Shown piece after piece: positions 49,018-57,369 of a stretch of DNA of 64,000 nucleotides. Every line of letters starts with the position of its first letter. Position 1 is the first letter of the stretch. The notes under the pieces were generated by a model. It saw only the letters and a list, made by a program, of their open reading frames with translations. It ran no database searches and had not been told where the DNA came from. Made by a program: the position numbers and the translations under genes. The stretch comes from UBA2767 sp965228625 (GTDB taxonomy: Bacteria; Pseudomonadota; Alphaproteobacteria; Rhizobiales; Methyloligellaceae): positions 4,092,001-4,156,000 of the forward strand of contig OZ245829.1 of assembly GCA_965228625.1 (NCBI GenBank), in the 5' to 3' direction.

Positions 49018-49437
49018 TCAATCTCCCAGATTGGAGTACGCAAAACACATTAAGCTAATCGCGCCTGCTACGAACAATCCGAAGGATAACAGATTCGCTA
49101 TTTCAGTCGTCTTACTCCAAGGATTTGATTTCCAAGAATATGATTCTCCCTCATCATAGGCTGTATCAATCTGTTTTATGTCAAAATGATACGACTTGAA
49201 TGCAAAGTAGTGCGACGCTAGAACGCTAATTAGACTTGCGCCAAATAAAATCCAAGAAAAAATTAAAAAAAATGTATATTCGGGGTCCTCAGTTCCTGCG
49301 ATCTTGTCGTAAAAAGTAAGTGATATAGTTATTGCACCAGAAGATAGAAGTAAAACTTGAAAATCGTATTTGCCGATCTCCTCCTTCGCGTTTTGCGCAG
49401 CACTTGATCGGTATTCTAAATACTCTTTTCGTTCCAT
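49018..49437 (-). CDS. Three-helix membrane protein (SLATT-like), possible effector
   Basis: 139 residues. Polar, charged N-terminus (MERKEYLEYRSSAAQNAKEE), then helices at about 25-44 (FQVLLLSSGAITISLTFY), 55-79 (FFLIFSWILFGASLISVLAS) and 112-133 (IANLLSFGLFVAGAISLMCF), with a charged loop between helices 2 and 3. It lies 4 bp after the patatin stop. Small multi-helix proteins of this sort serve as pore-forming effectors in some bacterial immune modules; that role is an analogy here. AT-rich composition. Confidence 0.75.
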   Translation of the reverse strand: MERKEYLEYRSSAAQNAKEEIGKYDFQVLLLSSGAITISLTFYDKIAGTEDPEYTFFLIFSWILFGASLISVLASHYFAFKSYHFDIKQIDTAYDEGESYSWKSNPWSKTTEIANLLSFGLFVAGAISLMCFAYSNLGD

Positions 49438-49441
49438 AGAT

Positions 49442-50563
49442 TTAGCCCGATGGAGTGTGATAGGCGGCGAAGGTTGATTCTGCCGTCTCGAAACCATGTT
49501 CGACCAATTCGTCGAATGTGGTTGGTTTCATCCGGCGCAAACTGGTCTGAATGCGCGCAAGGCTACGGATAATTTGCCTATTTGATTCCGATTGATGTTC
49601 AGCGGGTACAGGTCTATTTGCGCTCTCAAAGATATACTTTGGCGTATTTCCAAGCCTTAAGAACATTCCTGAGTTCGGATTCTCTCGAAAATAGGAAACA
49701 ATCCACCGTGCTCGTAAGGCGCGAACTTGGTCCACCGAGATATCTAACAGGCGGAGTAGGGGGCGATGAAGCTGTATCGCCCGGGATTGTCTGCCTAGTT
49801 CCAAGGAAACCGCAAGTGATGCGTCTGAAATGATCAAGAAATCCACACCGTGCTTAAATCTGTTGCCTTTGAAAATCGGCTCTAACCCCAGATTCTCGTA
49901 GACAGCACCATCCCATAGATGGACCTTATCCAACTTCAGATTTGAGCCTTCACGCATTCTTTCTCCGAAGCTGCGTTGCTCGAATGTTTGTTGTTTAACG
50001 TGCAGTTTTAACGGACCAATTAGGCCTGGAACCGCAGCAGAAGCTGCTATTGCTTCACAGATTTGCAGATTTGGGGTTGCGGCATAGCCAACTACATAGT
50101 CACCCATTTTTTCTTTTGAAAAACGCCAGTTTTTGCCGGACTCGTAGCAAGTACAGTTAATCCTCCAAACTGGCGAGTCGGGCAGGTCCTGAAGGGTTTG
50201 GTTGAACGACCAACTCTGTCTAAGCGTCCGCGCTAGGATGTGGGCTCGTCCCCGAGTTAGTTCCCAAGGTCTTCTAAGACAGCTGAACACAAATCGCGTT
50301 TGTATTGACTGGGTCGTAAGCCATTCGCGACAAACTGGAAGTACAACATCTCTAAACTGTCCTGTACTCGGCCAATTCCCGCCGTTGGCCGCGAATGCCA
50401 AGCCAACGGCGAGGCTGCCGCCTGAAACAGTTGATAAATAGGAAATCTGGCTCCATAGACCCTCGCAATCCAACCACTTCAATACTCCCAAATGGAATGC
50501 GACCGCTCGAGTACCACCACCTGAAAGGGCAAGTCCGACGTTGCCCAAGCTAGTCGGCTTCAT
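49442..50563 (-). CDS. Patatin-like phospholipase
   Basis: 373 residues. Patatin motifs: VGLALSGGGTRAVAFHLGVL (oxyanion glycines near residue 14-17), STVSGGS with nucleophile Ser47, and WDGAVYENLGLEP with catalytic Asp218. No signal peptide. It should cleave acyl chains from membrane phospholipids, as CapV does in CBASS systems, though no cyclase gene is present here. Its ATG lies 14 bp inside the 3' end of the metallo-beta-lactamase gene. Codon use is AT-rich, unlike the flanks. Confidence 0.9.
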   Translation of the reverse strand: MKPTSLGNVGLALSGGGTRAVAFHLGVLKWLDCEGLWSQISYLSTVSGGSLAVGLAFAANGGNWPSTGQFRDVVLPVCREWLTTQSIQTRFVFSCLRRPWELTRGRAHILARTLRQSWSFNQTLQDLPDSPVWRINCTCYESGKNWRFSKEKMGDYVVGYAATPNLQICEAIAASAAVPGLIGPLKLHVKQQTFEQRSFGERMREGSNLKLDKVHLWDGAVYENLGLEPIFKGNRFKHGVDFLIISDASLAVSLELGRQSRAIQLHRPLLRLLDISVDQVRALRARWIVSYFRENPNSGMFLRLGNTPKYIFESANRPVPAEHQSESNRQIIRSLARIQTSLRRMKPTTFDELVEHGFETAESTFAAYHTPSG

Positions 50564-51383
50564 GGATCTCCATACTTCCGTCAGACTTGATGGTAATCCG
50601 TTTTCTGCCTTTCGTCTTGGTCGTTATGTACTTCGTTTCTTTGCCGTTGATGATGAGACCTAATGCGCACGTTCGAAATCGCGGATCCGTTTCACCTGCT
50701 CCAAACCCATCGCTTATGACAATTAGATGTGGTTTCAGATAGTCTATCATGTTTTGTGAATATCCATTGGCCCTACCATGATGTGGAGCCACCAATACTA
50801 CGATTTCTGAGTGAGCCAACAGATTCTCAAAAATCCTCGGGTTCTTAGAGATAAGTTTATCCCACCCATCACTCTCGATATCTCCAGGAAAAATAACAAC
50901 TACCCCCTTATATTCATACGCAACAACAATAGATGAGTTGTTTATTGTCTCCGCATCGGCCCAGTCTAATCTTTTATGCTCTATTCTAACACCGCCATTG
51001 TTGGCTGGATTGCTTGGATCAGTCTCCCAAGGCGTTGAAACGGTATATTTTTCGTCGAAAAATTTCAGAATTTTCTGGTAGAGTCTTCTTAACAGACCAT
51101 ATTTCTGATCATCGGGAACGGATTTATTTCTCAGGAGTGTTTTTGGATCTCCGAGATACTTCCTTATATTTGGGAGGTCAGCTACATGATCGCTATCTTG
51201 ATGGCTTATTATCAGATAATTTAGCTCATCGTCATCATTCCAGTGGTATTTGTAAATGTGCTCAGCTGGCGAAAAATCGTCAGATCTACCCGCATCAATT
51301 ATGTGATTTTGGCCATTCGGGGTCTTGATTCGAACACAAAGGCCCGCGCCGACTTCCCAAATCCTTATATCTAGTTCACCCAT
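50550..51383 (-). CDS. Metallo-beta-lactamase-fold protein, ComEC/Rec2-nuclease type
   Basis: 277 residues, soluble. Metal motifs: ISHQDSDHV (His61, Asp63, Asp65, His66), NNSSIVV (148-154), VIFPGDIES (Asp168) and APHHGR (His201, His202). This order, HxDxDH / NNxS / GD / HHG, matches the MBL domain at the C-terminus of the competence protein ComEC, which is a nuclease, but none of the ComEC membrane domain is present. It is the first gene of the cassette, overlapping the patatin gene by 14 bp. It may degrade nucleic acid or a phosphodiester signal. Confidence 0.85.
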   Translation of the reverse strand: MGELDIRIWEVGAGLCVRIKTPNGQNHIIDAGRSDDFSPAEHIYKYHWNDDDELNYLIISHQDSDHVADLPNIRKYLGDPKTLLRNKSVPDDQKYGLLRRLYQKILKFFDEKYTVSTPWETDPSNPANNGGVRIEHKRLDWADAETINNSSIVVAYEYKGVVVIFPGDIESDGWDKLISKNPRIFENLLAHSEIVVLVAPHHGRANGYSQNMIDYLKPHLIVISDGFGAGETDPRFRTCALGLIINGKETKYITTKTKGRKRITIKSDGSMEIHEAD

Positions 51384-51946
51384 ATTTCTTTTTTATTGGA
51401 TTTTGATAATATTTCTGTCATTCCAATTATGGAATTATATATAATATTGACGAATTTAGATTCGCAGTTCAATTAAATATTTCGCATTCTATCTGAGTAT
51501 AGAATTATCAATAATTTACTGATTCTTATGGCAATTTCGAGACTTCAGATTTGGACCTTATTTGTTTTGAATGAGGAATGTGGCTTCTCTTAGCTTTCAT
51601 TTCGACAACCTCCCCATCATAAACAATGTTAGATTTTGGACTATCACTTGGCGTTGGACGAAGCCGTCGTTTTTGTAGAATGGCATTGTCCAATTCGCTG
51701 ACTTTTTCATACTCATGCCGCCCATACGACCACCCACCCCCCACCCCACAACCATCCCGTGTCAAAAAGGGCACACTTGTGTCGGTTTCGCGACGGGAAT
51801 CGGGCGCGGAACATTGCGTCGGCCATAAATCCGTGAGAACTATCAAGCGTGTGGCGTCCAAGGGGTAGATCGCGGCCTGGCGGCGGCTGCGGCCACGCGC
51901 GTAACGGGACGGGCGCGAGCGTGCGCCACGAAGAGGAAGAGTATTC
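51384..51946. other. AT-rich intergenic region upstream of the island cassette
   Basis: No confident gene. The left part (51384-51530) is very AT-rich and holds a perfect 12-bp palindrome ATTATATATAAT (51434-51445), whose minus-strand TATAAT could be the cassette -10 box, and CGAAT-TTAG-ATTCG next to it. An open minus-strand frame ends at 51526 with polar, Lys-rich codons (about 51526-51740) but has no good start; it may be a gene remnant. From about 51750 the composition returns to GC-rich. Confidence 0.5.
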
Positions 51947-52396
51947 ATGTTTGGTTCGAGTGACAGTAGTGAAAGCGAAGAAACCCTTATCGCTGCCAGC
52001 CTGAAAATCGAGGGAAAGGTCATCGCGGACGGGTTCGTCCGTGTCCACGGCAAGATCAACGGCGACCTGCAATGCACCTCGCTGGTGATCGGCCCCAATG
52101 CGGAGATCACCGGCTCCGTGTCGGCGGACTCCGTCGTCGTCGACGGCCGCGTCGAGGGCCCGATCCGCGGCGACGACGTGGTGCTGAAGTCGCAGGCGCA
52201 CGTGCTGGGGGACATCTACCACACCTCGCTGTCGATGGAGAAAGGCGCGGTGTTCGACGGCCGCTCCAAGATGGTCGACAAGGACAAGAAGGCCGCCCTG
52301 GAGCGGAAGGCCAACGGCAAGACCGACACAAGCGCAACGGCGAGCGAGCCTGCGTCGTCCGGTTCGGCACAGTCCAAGTCCACCAAGGCGGCTTAA
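51947..52396 (+). CDS. Bactofilin (polymer-forming cytoskeletal protein)
   Basis: 149 residues. A right-handed beta-helix core: LIAASLKIEGKVIADGFVRV, GKINGDLQCTSLVIGPNAEI, VVVDGRVEGPIRGDDVVLKS, HVLGDIYHTSLSMEKGAVFD. Short disordered N- and C-terminal tails, the latter rich in Ser, Ala and Lys. Bactofilins polymerise without nucleotide and place cell-wall or stalk enzymes. Lone gene directly right of the AT-rich island, so it marks the return to core sequence. Confidence 0.93.
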   Translation: MFGSSDSSESEETLIAASLKIEGKVIADGFVRVHGKINGDLQCTSLVIGPNAEITGSVSADSVVVDGRVEGPIRGDDVVLKSQAHVLGDIYHTSLSMEKGAVFDGRSKMVDKDKKAALERKANGKTDTSATASEPASSGSAQSKSTKAA

Positions 52397-52501
52397 AGCG
52401 GGATCAGGAAAAGTGGGAACCGGTTTTCCGTCCGATCCCGCTTCAACCCTATAGAGCGGGATCAGGTATAGCGGGATCCGGTTTTCTTCTGAGATCCCGC
52501 T
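52396..52501 (+). repeat. Two tandem palindromic repeat units after bactofilin
   Basis: Unit 1 (52396-52443) has arms AAGCGGGATC/GATCCCGCTT; unit 2 (52455-52501) has AGCGGGATC/GATCCCGCT. Both contain CCGGTTTTC in the centre. They fold as successive hairpins and may end the bactofilin transcript. Confidence 0.75.
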
Positions 52502-52611
52502 TCATCCATAAATACGATCTGGCGGGGCATTTGCCCAAGAATTCATGGGGTTAGCACAGACGCGCGCACTGCGCTCGACAAGCCGCGCGCGCTCTTGCAT
52601 GGTGGCGCCCC

Positions 52612-53142
52612 ATGACGGCACGCGACTTCTCCATAAGACAGGCCGGGCGCGACGACGCCGAGGTGGTGGCCGAGCTCATGCGGGCGCTGGCCGCGCACCT
52701 GAAGGAGCCCACCGAGAACATTTCCGCCGACGCGCTCCGGCGCGACATCTTCGTTGACGGCAGCGCGCACACGGTGCTGGTCGCCGAGCAGGACGGCGAC
52801 CTCGTCGGCTACGCGCTGTTCCAGGAATCCTACGAGACGTCTTACGCCCAGCGCGGCGCTTACATGGCCGACCTCTACGTGGTCGAGCAAGCCCGGCGGC
52901 AGGGGGTCGCGCGGGCGCTGGTGGCGGCGGTCGCGTCGCTCGCGCGGGCGCGGCAGCTCAAGTTCCTCTGGTGGGTCTCCGAAACCTGGGACAAGAACGC
53001 GCAAGGCTTCTACGCCAAGCTCGGCGCGAGCCACAATCCCTTCGTCTCCCATGCGGTCTCGTTCGACGATTTCGCCCGGCTGGCGGATGAGGGCGACAAG
53101 CGGGCGCAACCCGCGGACGAAGCGGAGGCGTCTTCAAAATAG
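52612..53142 (+). CDS. GNAT-family N-acetyltransferase
   Basis: 176 residues. Typical GNAT order: FSIRQAGRDDAEVVAELMRA at the start, VLVAEQDGDLVGYALFQ, YMADLYVVEQARRQGVARAL (acetyl-CoA pyrophosphate loop RRQGVAR), then FYAKLGAS. A short disordered acidic tail follows. It is similar in layout to diamine or small-amine acetyltransferases; the acceptor cannot be named. Precedes the RraA-like gene by 100 bp. Confidence 0.9.
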   Translation: MTARDFSIRQAGRDDAEVVAELMRALAAHLKEPTENISADALRRDIFVDGSAHTVLVAEQDGDLVGYALFQESYETSYAQRGAYMADLYVVEQARRQGVARALVAAVASLARARQLKFLWWVSETWDKNAQGFYAKLGASHNPFVSHAVSFDDFARLADEGDKRAQPADEAEASSK

Positions 53143-53242
53143 TCGCGAGGCCCGCGCCCAACTGTGCTAAGCCACCGGGCGGGGGCGCACTCCGCGCGAG
53201 ACCTCACCAGCAAGAACGAACACTTCCCAGGGGACGAAACCC

Positions 53243-53905
53243 ATGCCCATCCAACGCTACAAGACCGACTTCAAGACCCTCGACGCAGCCGAGCTGGAGA
53301 AATGGCGCGACTATCCGCCGGCCATCGTCTCCGACTGCATGAACCGCACCCAGGTCATGGCCGGCGCGATCAAGCCGGTGGCGCAGGGCATGCGCGTGGT
53401 CGGGCAGGCGCGGACCGTCACCTGCATGGTCGGCGACAATTCCGCCGTGCACGCACTCATCGGCATGACGCGGCCCGGGGAGGTCATCGTCGTCGACGCC
53501 GGCGGCTTCGCCGACACCGCCATCTGGGGCGGCATCATGACCCGCGCCGCGGTGCGGCAGCAGGTCGGCGGGCTGGTGGTGCACGGCGCGGTGCGCGACG
53601 TGGCGGAGATCATCGAGCTCGGCCTGCCGTGTTTCTCCAGTGCGGTGGTGCCGGCGGGTCCGCACAAGGGGTTCGGCGGCGTCATCGACGGGCACGTCTC
53701 CTGCGGCGGCTGCCCGGTGCGTCCCGGCGACATTGTGATCGGCGACGACGACGGGGTGTGCGTGGTGCCGCTGGAGCGCGCCGACCAGATCCTCGCCGCG
53801 TCGATCGAGAAGGTCGCCCAGGAAGAGGCGACCAACGCCGACACGGAGAAGGGGATATTGCCCGCGGAACGGTTCGGCTTCGGCGAGATCGAGGTGATTG
53901 GGTAA
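53243..53905 (+). CDS. RraA-family protein (HMG/CHA aldolase-like)
   Basis: 220 residues. The family motif runs from VVDAGGFADTAIWGGIMTRA to GLVVHGAVRDVAEI, with Arg-Asp (in VRDV) that binds Mg and substrate, and GDIVIGDDDGVCVVP. Members are 4-hydroxy-4-methyl-2-oxoglutarate/oxaloacetate-type aldolases or, in E. coli, an RNase E regulator. The G-x20-R-D-x2-E/D pattern fits the catalytic form. Preceded by a GGGGACGAAACC leader. Confidence 0.88.
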   Translation: MPIQRYKTDFKTLDAAELEKWRDYPPAIVSDCMNRTQVMAGAIKPVAQGMRVVGQARTVTCMVGDNSAVHALIGMTRPGEVIVVDAGGFADTAIWGGIMTRAAVRQQVGGLVVHGAVRDVAEIIELGLPCFSSAVVPAGPHKGFGGVIDGHVSCGGCPVRPGDIVIGDDDGVCVVPLERADQILAASIEKVAQEEATNADTEKGILPAERFGFGEIEVIG

Positions 53906-54389
53906 CGCTGGTGCGTGCGGCACGTCACGATTGGATTCCGGCTTTCGCCGGAATGACGATTGTGGGTGAATCCGAGTGCTCCAACATTCTCTACCCGTCA
54001 TCACCGGGCTTGTCCCGGTGATCCATCCCGTGACCGCGACATGCGCTGAAGGGCCAGTGGAATGGACCCCCGGACTGAATCCGGGGGTGACGATCCGTGT
54101 TCGCCTTCACACGTCACCGAAACTCCCGCGAAGGCGGGAGTCCATTTGCGGCTTCGCCACGTCTCACGCTGGATCCCGGATCACGTGATGCGCGTTCCGC
54201 GCACACGGTCCGGGAATTCGTGTTTTTGGTCCTGCCGGTCTTTCCTACTTCGTCATTCCCGCACCCGCCTACGCGGGTGCAGGCTTAGACGGCAATCCAT
54301 TCCATGACCGTTCCACACGCCGATAGGCCAGCGGAACAGAAATCCGGGGGTGACGATCCCTTAAGGCGCTGGCAACAGGCCGGAACCCG
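53906..54389. repeat. Palindromic repeat cluster, inverted copy of the post-rpoD cluster
   Basis: No gene. It starts with a hairpin ATTCCGGC-TTTC-GCCGGAAT (53935-53954). From about 54000 to 54095 it is nearly the reverse complement of 48263-48355 (ACCCCCGGACTGAATCCGGGGGT), and from about 54100 to 54225 it is the reverse complement of 48113-48230. A further hairpin GCACCCGC-CTAC-GCGGGTGC sits at 54261-54280, and GAAATCCGGGGGTGACGATCC recurs near 54341. These clusters bracket the AT-rich island. Confidence 0.8.
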
Positions 54390-55097
54390 TCAGTTCTTCA
54401 GCTCATACGTTACCGTCACGCGCGCGCTGATCTTCTGCTCGCCCGGGGCCACGGGCACGGGCGCGGCCTCGGACCGCGCCGCGCGGGCAAACATCGGGCG
54501 CGGCGGCGGACGGGTGATCAGCCCCTCGGTGATATTCATCACCTTGCCGAGCTTGGCCTTGGCGCTCTTGGCATAGAGCGCGGCCTTGCGGGCGGCGTCG
54601 GCCATGGCGTCCTCGCGGGCCTTGTCCTCAACGTCCTGCGGGTCGTCGACGCCGAACTGGATGCCGTTCATCTGGTTCGAGCCCGAGCTCACCGCCTGGT
54701 CGAGCACGTTGCCGAGATTGTCGAGGTCGCGCACGATGACGCGCACCGAGTTCACCACCTGGTAGCCCTCGACCGTCGGCGGTTTGCCGTCCTTGTAGTA
54801 CTGCAGTCTCGGGTTCACCGAGAAGTTGGTGGTCTGGATATCCTTTTCCTCGATCTTCTGGCCCTTGAGCTCGACCATCACGCGGCTCATGGCCGCGGTG
54901 TTCTTCTCAAGCGCCTCGGCGGCCGTCGTGCCGTCCGAGACCACGCCGATGGAGATGGTGGCGATATCGGGCTTGGCGGAGGCGGAGCCGGCGCCGGTGA
55001 CGCGGACGAAGGGCTTGTCGGCCTTGGCCAGGGCCTCGGATGCGGGCACCGCGAGGAGCGTGAAGGCGAGGGCGAGGGGAGCGAGGGAACGGATCAT
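54390..55097 (-). CDS. SIMPL-domain (DUF541) exported protein
   Basis: 235 residues. Signal peptide SLAPLALAFTLLAVPASEAL, cleaved near residue 24. The SIMPL domain has VTGAGSASAKPDIATISIGV, IQTTNFSVNPRLQYYKDGKP, VEGYQVVNSVRVIVRDLDNL, and a conserved ARKAALYAKSAKAKLGKV near the end. Family members are periplasmic and linked to oxidative-stress tolerance (YggE), with no known enzymatic activity. Lone gene, divergent from the tRNA. Confidence 0.9.
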   Translation of the reverse strand: MIRSLAPLALAFTLLAVPASEALAKADKPFVRVTGAGSASAKPDIATISIGVVSDGTTAAEALEKNTAAMSRVMVELKGQKIEEKDIQTTNFSVNPRLQYYKDGKPPTVEGYQVVNSVRVIVRDLDNLGNVLDQAVSSGSNQMNGIQFGVDDPQDVEDKAREDAMADAARKAALYAKSAKAKLGKVMNITEGLITRPPPRPMFARAARSEAAPVPVAPGEQKISARVTVTYELKN

Positions 55098-55247
55098 GTG
55101 GCGTGTTCTTTCTTGTATGCGTGTTGGCCGTCGTATCGATGCGGGGCATCACGCCGGCGACTGGGTAGACGCGCACATGCGCACGCGCGAGCCGCTTCGC
55201 CGAGCCGTGAAACTCTGATATAGGACCTGCGGGCGACAAACCCAAGG

Positions 55248-55324
55248 GGGCCCGTAGCTCAACTGGTTAGAGCCGACGGCTCATAACCGTCTGGTTGCAG
55301 GTTCGAGTCCTGCCGGGCCCACCA
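55248..55324 (+). tRNA. tRNA with CAT anticodon (elongator Met, or Ile2)
   Basis: 77 nt with the CCA end encoded. Acceptor stem GGGCCCG/CGGGCCC; D-arm GCTC...GAGC; anticodon stem GACGG/CCGTC with loop CTCATAA, anticodon at 55282-55284; T-arm GCAGG-TTCGAGT-CCTGC. The first acceptor pair is a normal G-C, so it is not initiator tRNA. Whether the wobble C is modified to lysidine (Ile2) cannot be read from sequence. Confidence 0.95.
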
Positions 55325-55384
55325 CATTTCCTGATCCCGCTCCTGCGCGCATCCCGCAAAACCGCCGAGCCAAGTCGAGGACCC

Positions 55385-56260
55385 ATGAGCACCCGGCACA
55401 CCGACAGGCCGGCCCTGGCAATTGCCACCATGATCATCGCGGTCTTCGCGCTCGTCATGACCAATGTGTGCGTCAAGCTCATCGGTCCGGACACCAACGC
55501 CATCCAGGTCGTCTTCATCCGCAATCTGATCGCGGTCCTGGTGCTCGTTCCCTTCGTGCTGCGGGACGGCGGCGCGGCCTCGTTCCGGTTCCGAAAGCCG
55601 GGCCTCCAGCTCGTCCGCGCCTTTTGCGGGATCACGGGGATCGCCTGCTATTACTACGGCGTGCAACGCATCTCCGTCGGCGAGGTGACGGTTATCTCCC
55701 AGGCCGCACCACTGTTCGTCGCCGCCCTCGCGGTGCCGGTTCTCGGGGAATCGGTCGGCTGGCGACGCTGGTCGGCGATCCTTCTCGGCTTCATCGGCGT
55801 TGTCGTCACGCTCGGACCCGTGGGCCAGGTCGGCACGCCCGGTCTTGTTGTCGTGTTGGGCGCGTTCCTGTGGGCCGTCACGCTCCTCACCGTGCGCCTT
55901 CTGGGCAAGACCGAACGTCCGGCAGCAACCACCTTCTACTACATGGTGTTCGGCACCCTGATGACCGGTGCACTCCAGCCCTGGGTGTGGGAGACACCGC
56001 CGGGTGATCTCTGGATCCTGTTTGTGGCGGCGGGTGTATTCGGCGCCTTCGGGCAGTTGCTGGTTGCCCATGCGCTGCGCATCGGCGAGGCCTCTATCGT
56101 CACGCCCTTCAACTACACCGCCATCATCTTCGGCATGTTTGCCGATCTCGTCATCTGGCACGTGTTTCCGACCGCCTGGACGCTCAGTGGCGCCGTCATC
56201 ATCACCCTCGCAGGGCTCTATATCTTCCGCCGCGAGGCGACTGCGAAGAAGACAGGCTGA
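55385..56260 (+). CDS. EamA/DMT-family transporter, copy 1
   Basis: 291 residues, ten predicted helices in two EamA repeats. Marks: VKLIGPDTNAIQVVFIRNLI, GITGIACYYYGVQRISVGEV, VISQAAPLFVAALAVPVLGE, and the distal AGVFGAFGQLLVAHALRIGE, ASIVTPFNYTAIIFGM. The ATG at 55385 is chosen because the in-frame extension begins inside the tRNA. It is a near duplicate of the next gene, with a shared 5' leader AGCCAAGTCGAGGACCC. Likely exports a metabolite; substrate unknown. Confidence 0.9.
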   Translation: MSTRHTDRPALAIATMIIAVFALVMTNVCVKLIGPDTNAIQVVFIRNLIAVLVLVPFVLRDGGAASFRFRKPGLQLVRAFCGITGIACYYYGVQRISVGEVTVISQAAPLFVAALAVPVLGESVGWRRWSAILLGFIGVVVTLGPVGQVGTPGLVVVLGAFLWAVTLLTVRLLGKTERPAATTFYYMVFGTLMTGALQPWVWETPPGDLWILFVAAGVFGAFGQLLVAHALRIGEASIVTPFNYTAIIFGMFADLVIWHVFPTAWTLSGAVIITLAGLYIFRREATAKKTG

Positions 56261-56389
56261 GGGACGGTCAGGCGAAGTGAGCATTTGTCGGCTGCGCCAA
56301 ATGGGGTATGACCGGGTTTCTGGATTGCCAGCGCGCGCTTCGCGCATTCGGTTCGTTCCCACGCCACCACAGAGCCAAGTCGAGGACCC

Positions 56390-57265
56390 ATGAGCACCCG
56401 GCACGCAGACAGGCCGGCCCTTGCTATCGCCATCATGATCATCGCCGTGGCGATGCTGGTCGCCATGAATGCGGCGGTGAAGCTGATCGGTCCCGACTAT
56501 AACGCCATCCAGGTCACCTTTATCCGCAACCTGATCGCGGCCTTCGTGCTGATCCCCTTCGTCCTGCGCGACGGCGGGGTGGCGACGCTCAAGACCAAGC
56601 GGCCGGGCCTGCAGCTCCTGAGGTCCTTCTCCGGCATCGCCGGGGTGACCTGTTACTACTACGGCGTCCAGCATCTGCCCGTGGGCGAGGTCACCGTGAT
56701 CTCGCAGGCGACGCCGCTGTTCGTGGCGGCGCTGGCGGTGCCGGTGCTGAAGGAGACCGTGGGTTGGCGGCGCTGGACGGCGATTCTCGTCGGCTTCGTC
56801 GGCGTCGTCGTCGCGCTCGGGCCCATCGGGCAGGTCGGGTTTCCGGGCCTGATGGTCGTCGTCGGCACGGTGATGTGGGCCGTCACCATCCTCACTGTGC
56901 GCACGCTGGGAAAGACCGACAATCCGTCTGCGACCACCTTCTTCTACATGGTGGCGGGAACGCTGATCGCCGGCGCGGCACAGCCCTGGGTGTGGAAGAC
57001 GCCGCCCACGGAACTGTGGATCCTGTTCGTTGCGGCGGCCGTGTTCGGCGCACTGGGGCAGCTCCTCATCGCCCATTCGCTGCGTATCGGCGAAGCCTCC
57101 ATCGTCACGCCGTTCAACTACACGGCGATCGTCTGGGGCGTGGCCGTCGACGTCGTGCTCTGGCATGTGTGGCCGTCCGTGTGGACCCTTGGCGGCGCGG
57201 CCATCATCACGGTCGCCGGGCTCTACCTGTTCCGCCGCGAGGCCGCGGTGAAGGGGAAGCAGTGA
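56390..57265 (+). CDS. EamA/DMT-family transporter, copy 2
   Basis: 291 residues, same layout as copy 1: VKLIGPDYNAIQVTFIRNLI, GIAGVTCYYYGVQHLPVGEV, VISQATPLFVAALAVPVLKE, and ASIVTPFNYTAIVWGVAVDV. Most changes are conservative and the upstream AGCCAAGTCGAGGACCC is retained, so this is a tandem duplication that has begun to diverge. Equal length suggests both are functional. Followed 104 bp later by the second ELM1-family gene. Confidence 0.9.
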   Translation: MSTRHADRPALAIAIMIIAVAMLVAMNAAVKLIGPDYNAIQVTFIRNLIAAFVLIPFVLRDGGVATLKTKRPGLQLLRSFSGIAGVTCYYYGVQHLPVGEVTVISQATPLFVAALAVPVLKETVGWRRWTAILVGFVGVVVALGPIGQVGFPGLMVVVGTVMWAVTILTVRTLGKTDNPSATTFFYMVAGTLIAGAAQPWVWKTPPTELWILFVAAAVFGALGQLLIAHSLRIGEASIVTPFNYTAIVWGVAVDVVLWHVWPSVWTLGGAAIITVAGLYLFRREAAVKGKQ

Positions 57266-57369
57266 GCAGACACGGGACGATTTGCCGGTTTGCCGAGATG
57301 CGCGCGAATGGGGTATGACCGGGTGCCGGCGGATTCGGAGCCCGAGATTTCGCGTAAGACGTCAAGTTC

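Noticed and set aside
48860..49159. Plus-strand 99-codon frame at the island edge
   Set aside because: It runs antisense to the membrane-protein end and the 53-residue ORF, with no good start site or protein-like pattern.
51526..52215. 229-codon minus-strand frame upstream of the island
   Set aside because: Most of it is antisense to the bactofilin gene; only the last ~60 codons could be a remnant, noted in the intergenic entry.
55259..57166. A 635-codon minus-strand frame over the tRNA and both transporters
   Set aside because: It would span a tRNA and two clear EamA genes; the periodic content mirrors the duplication on the other strand.
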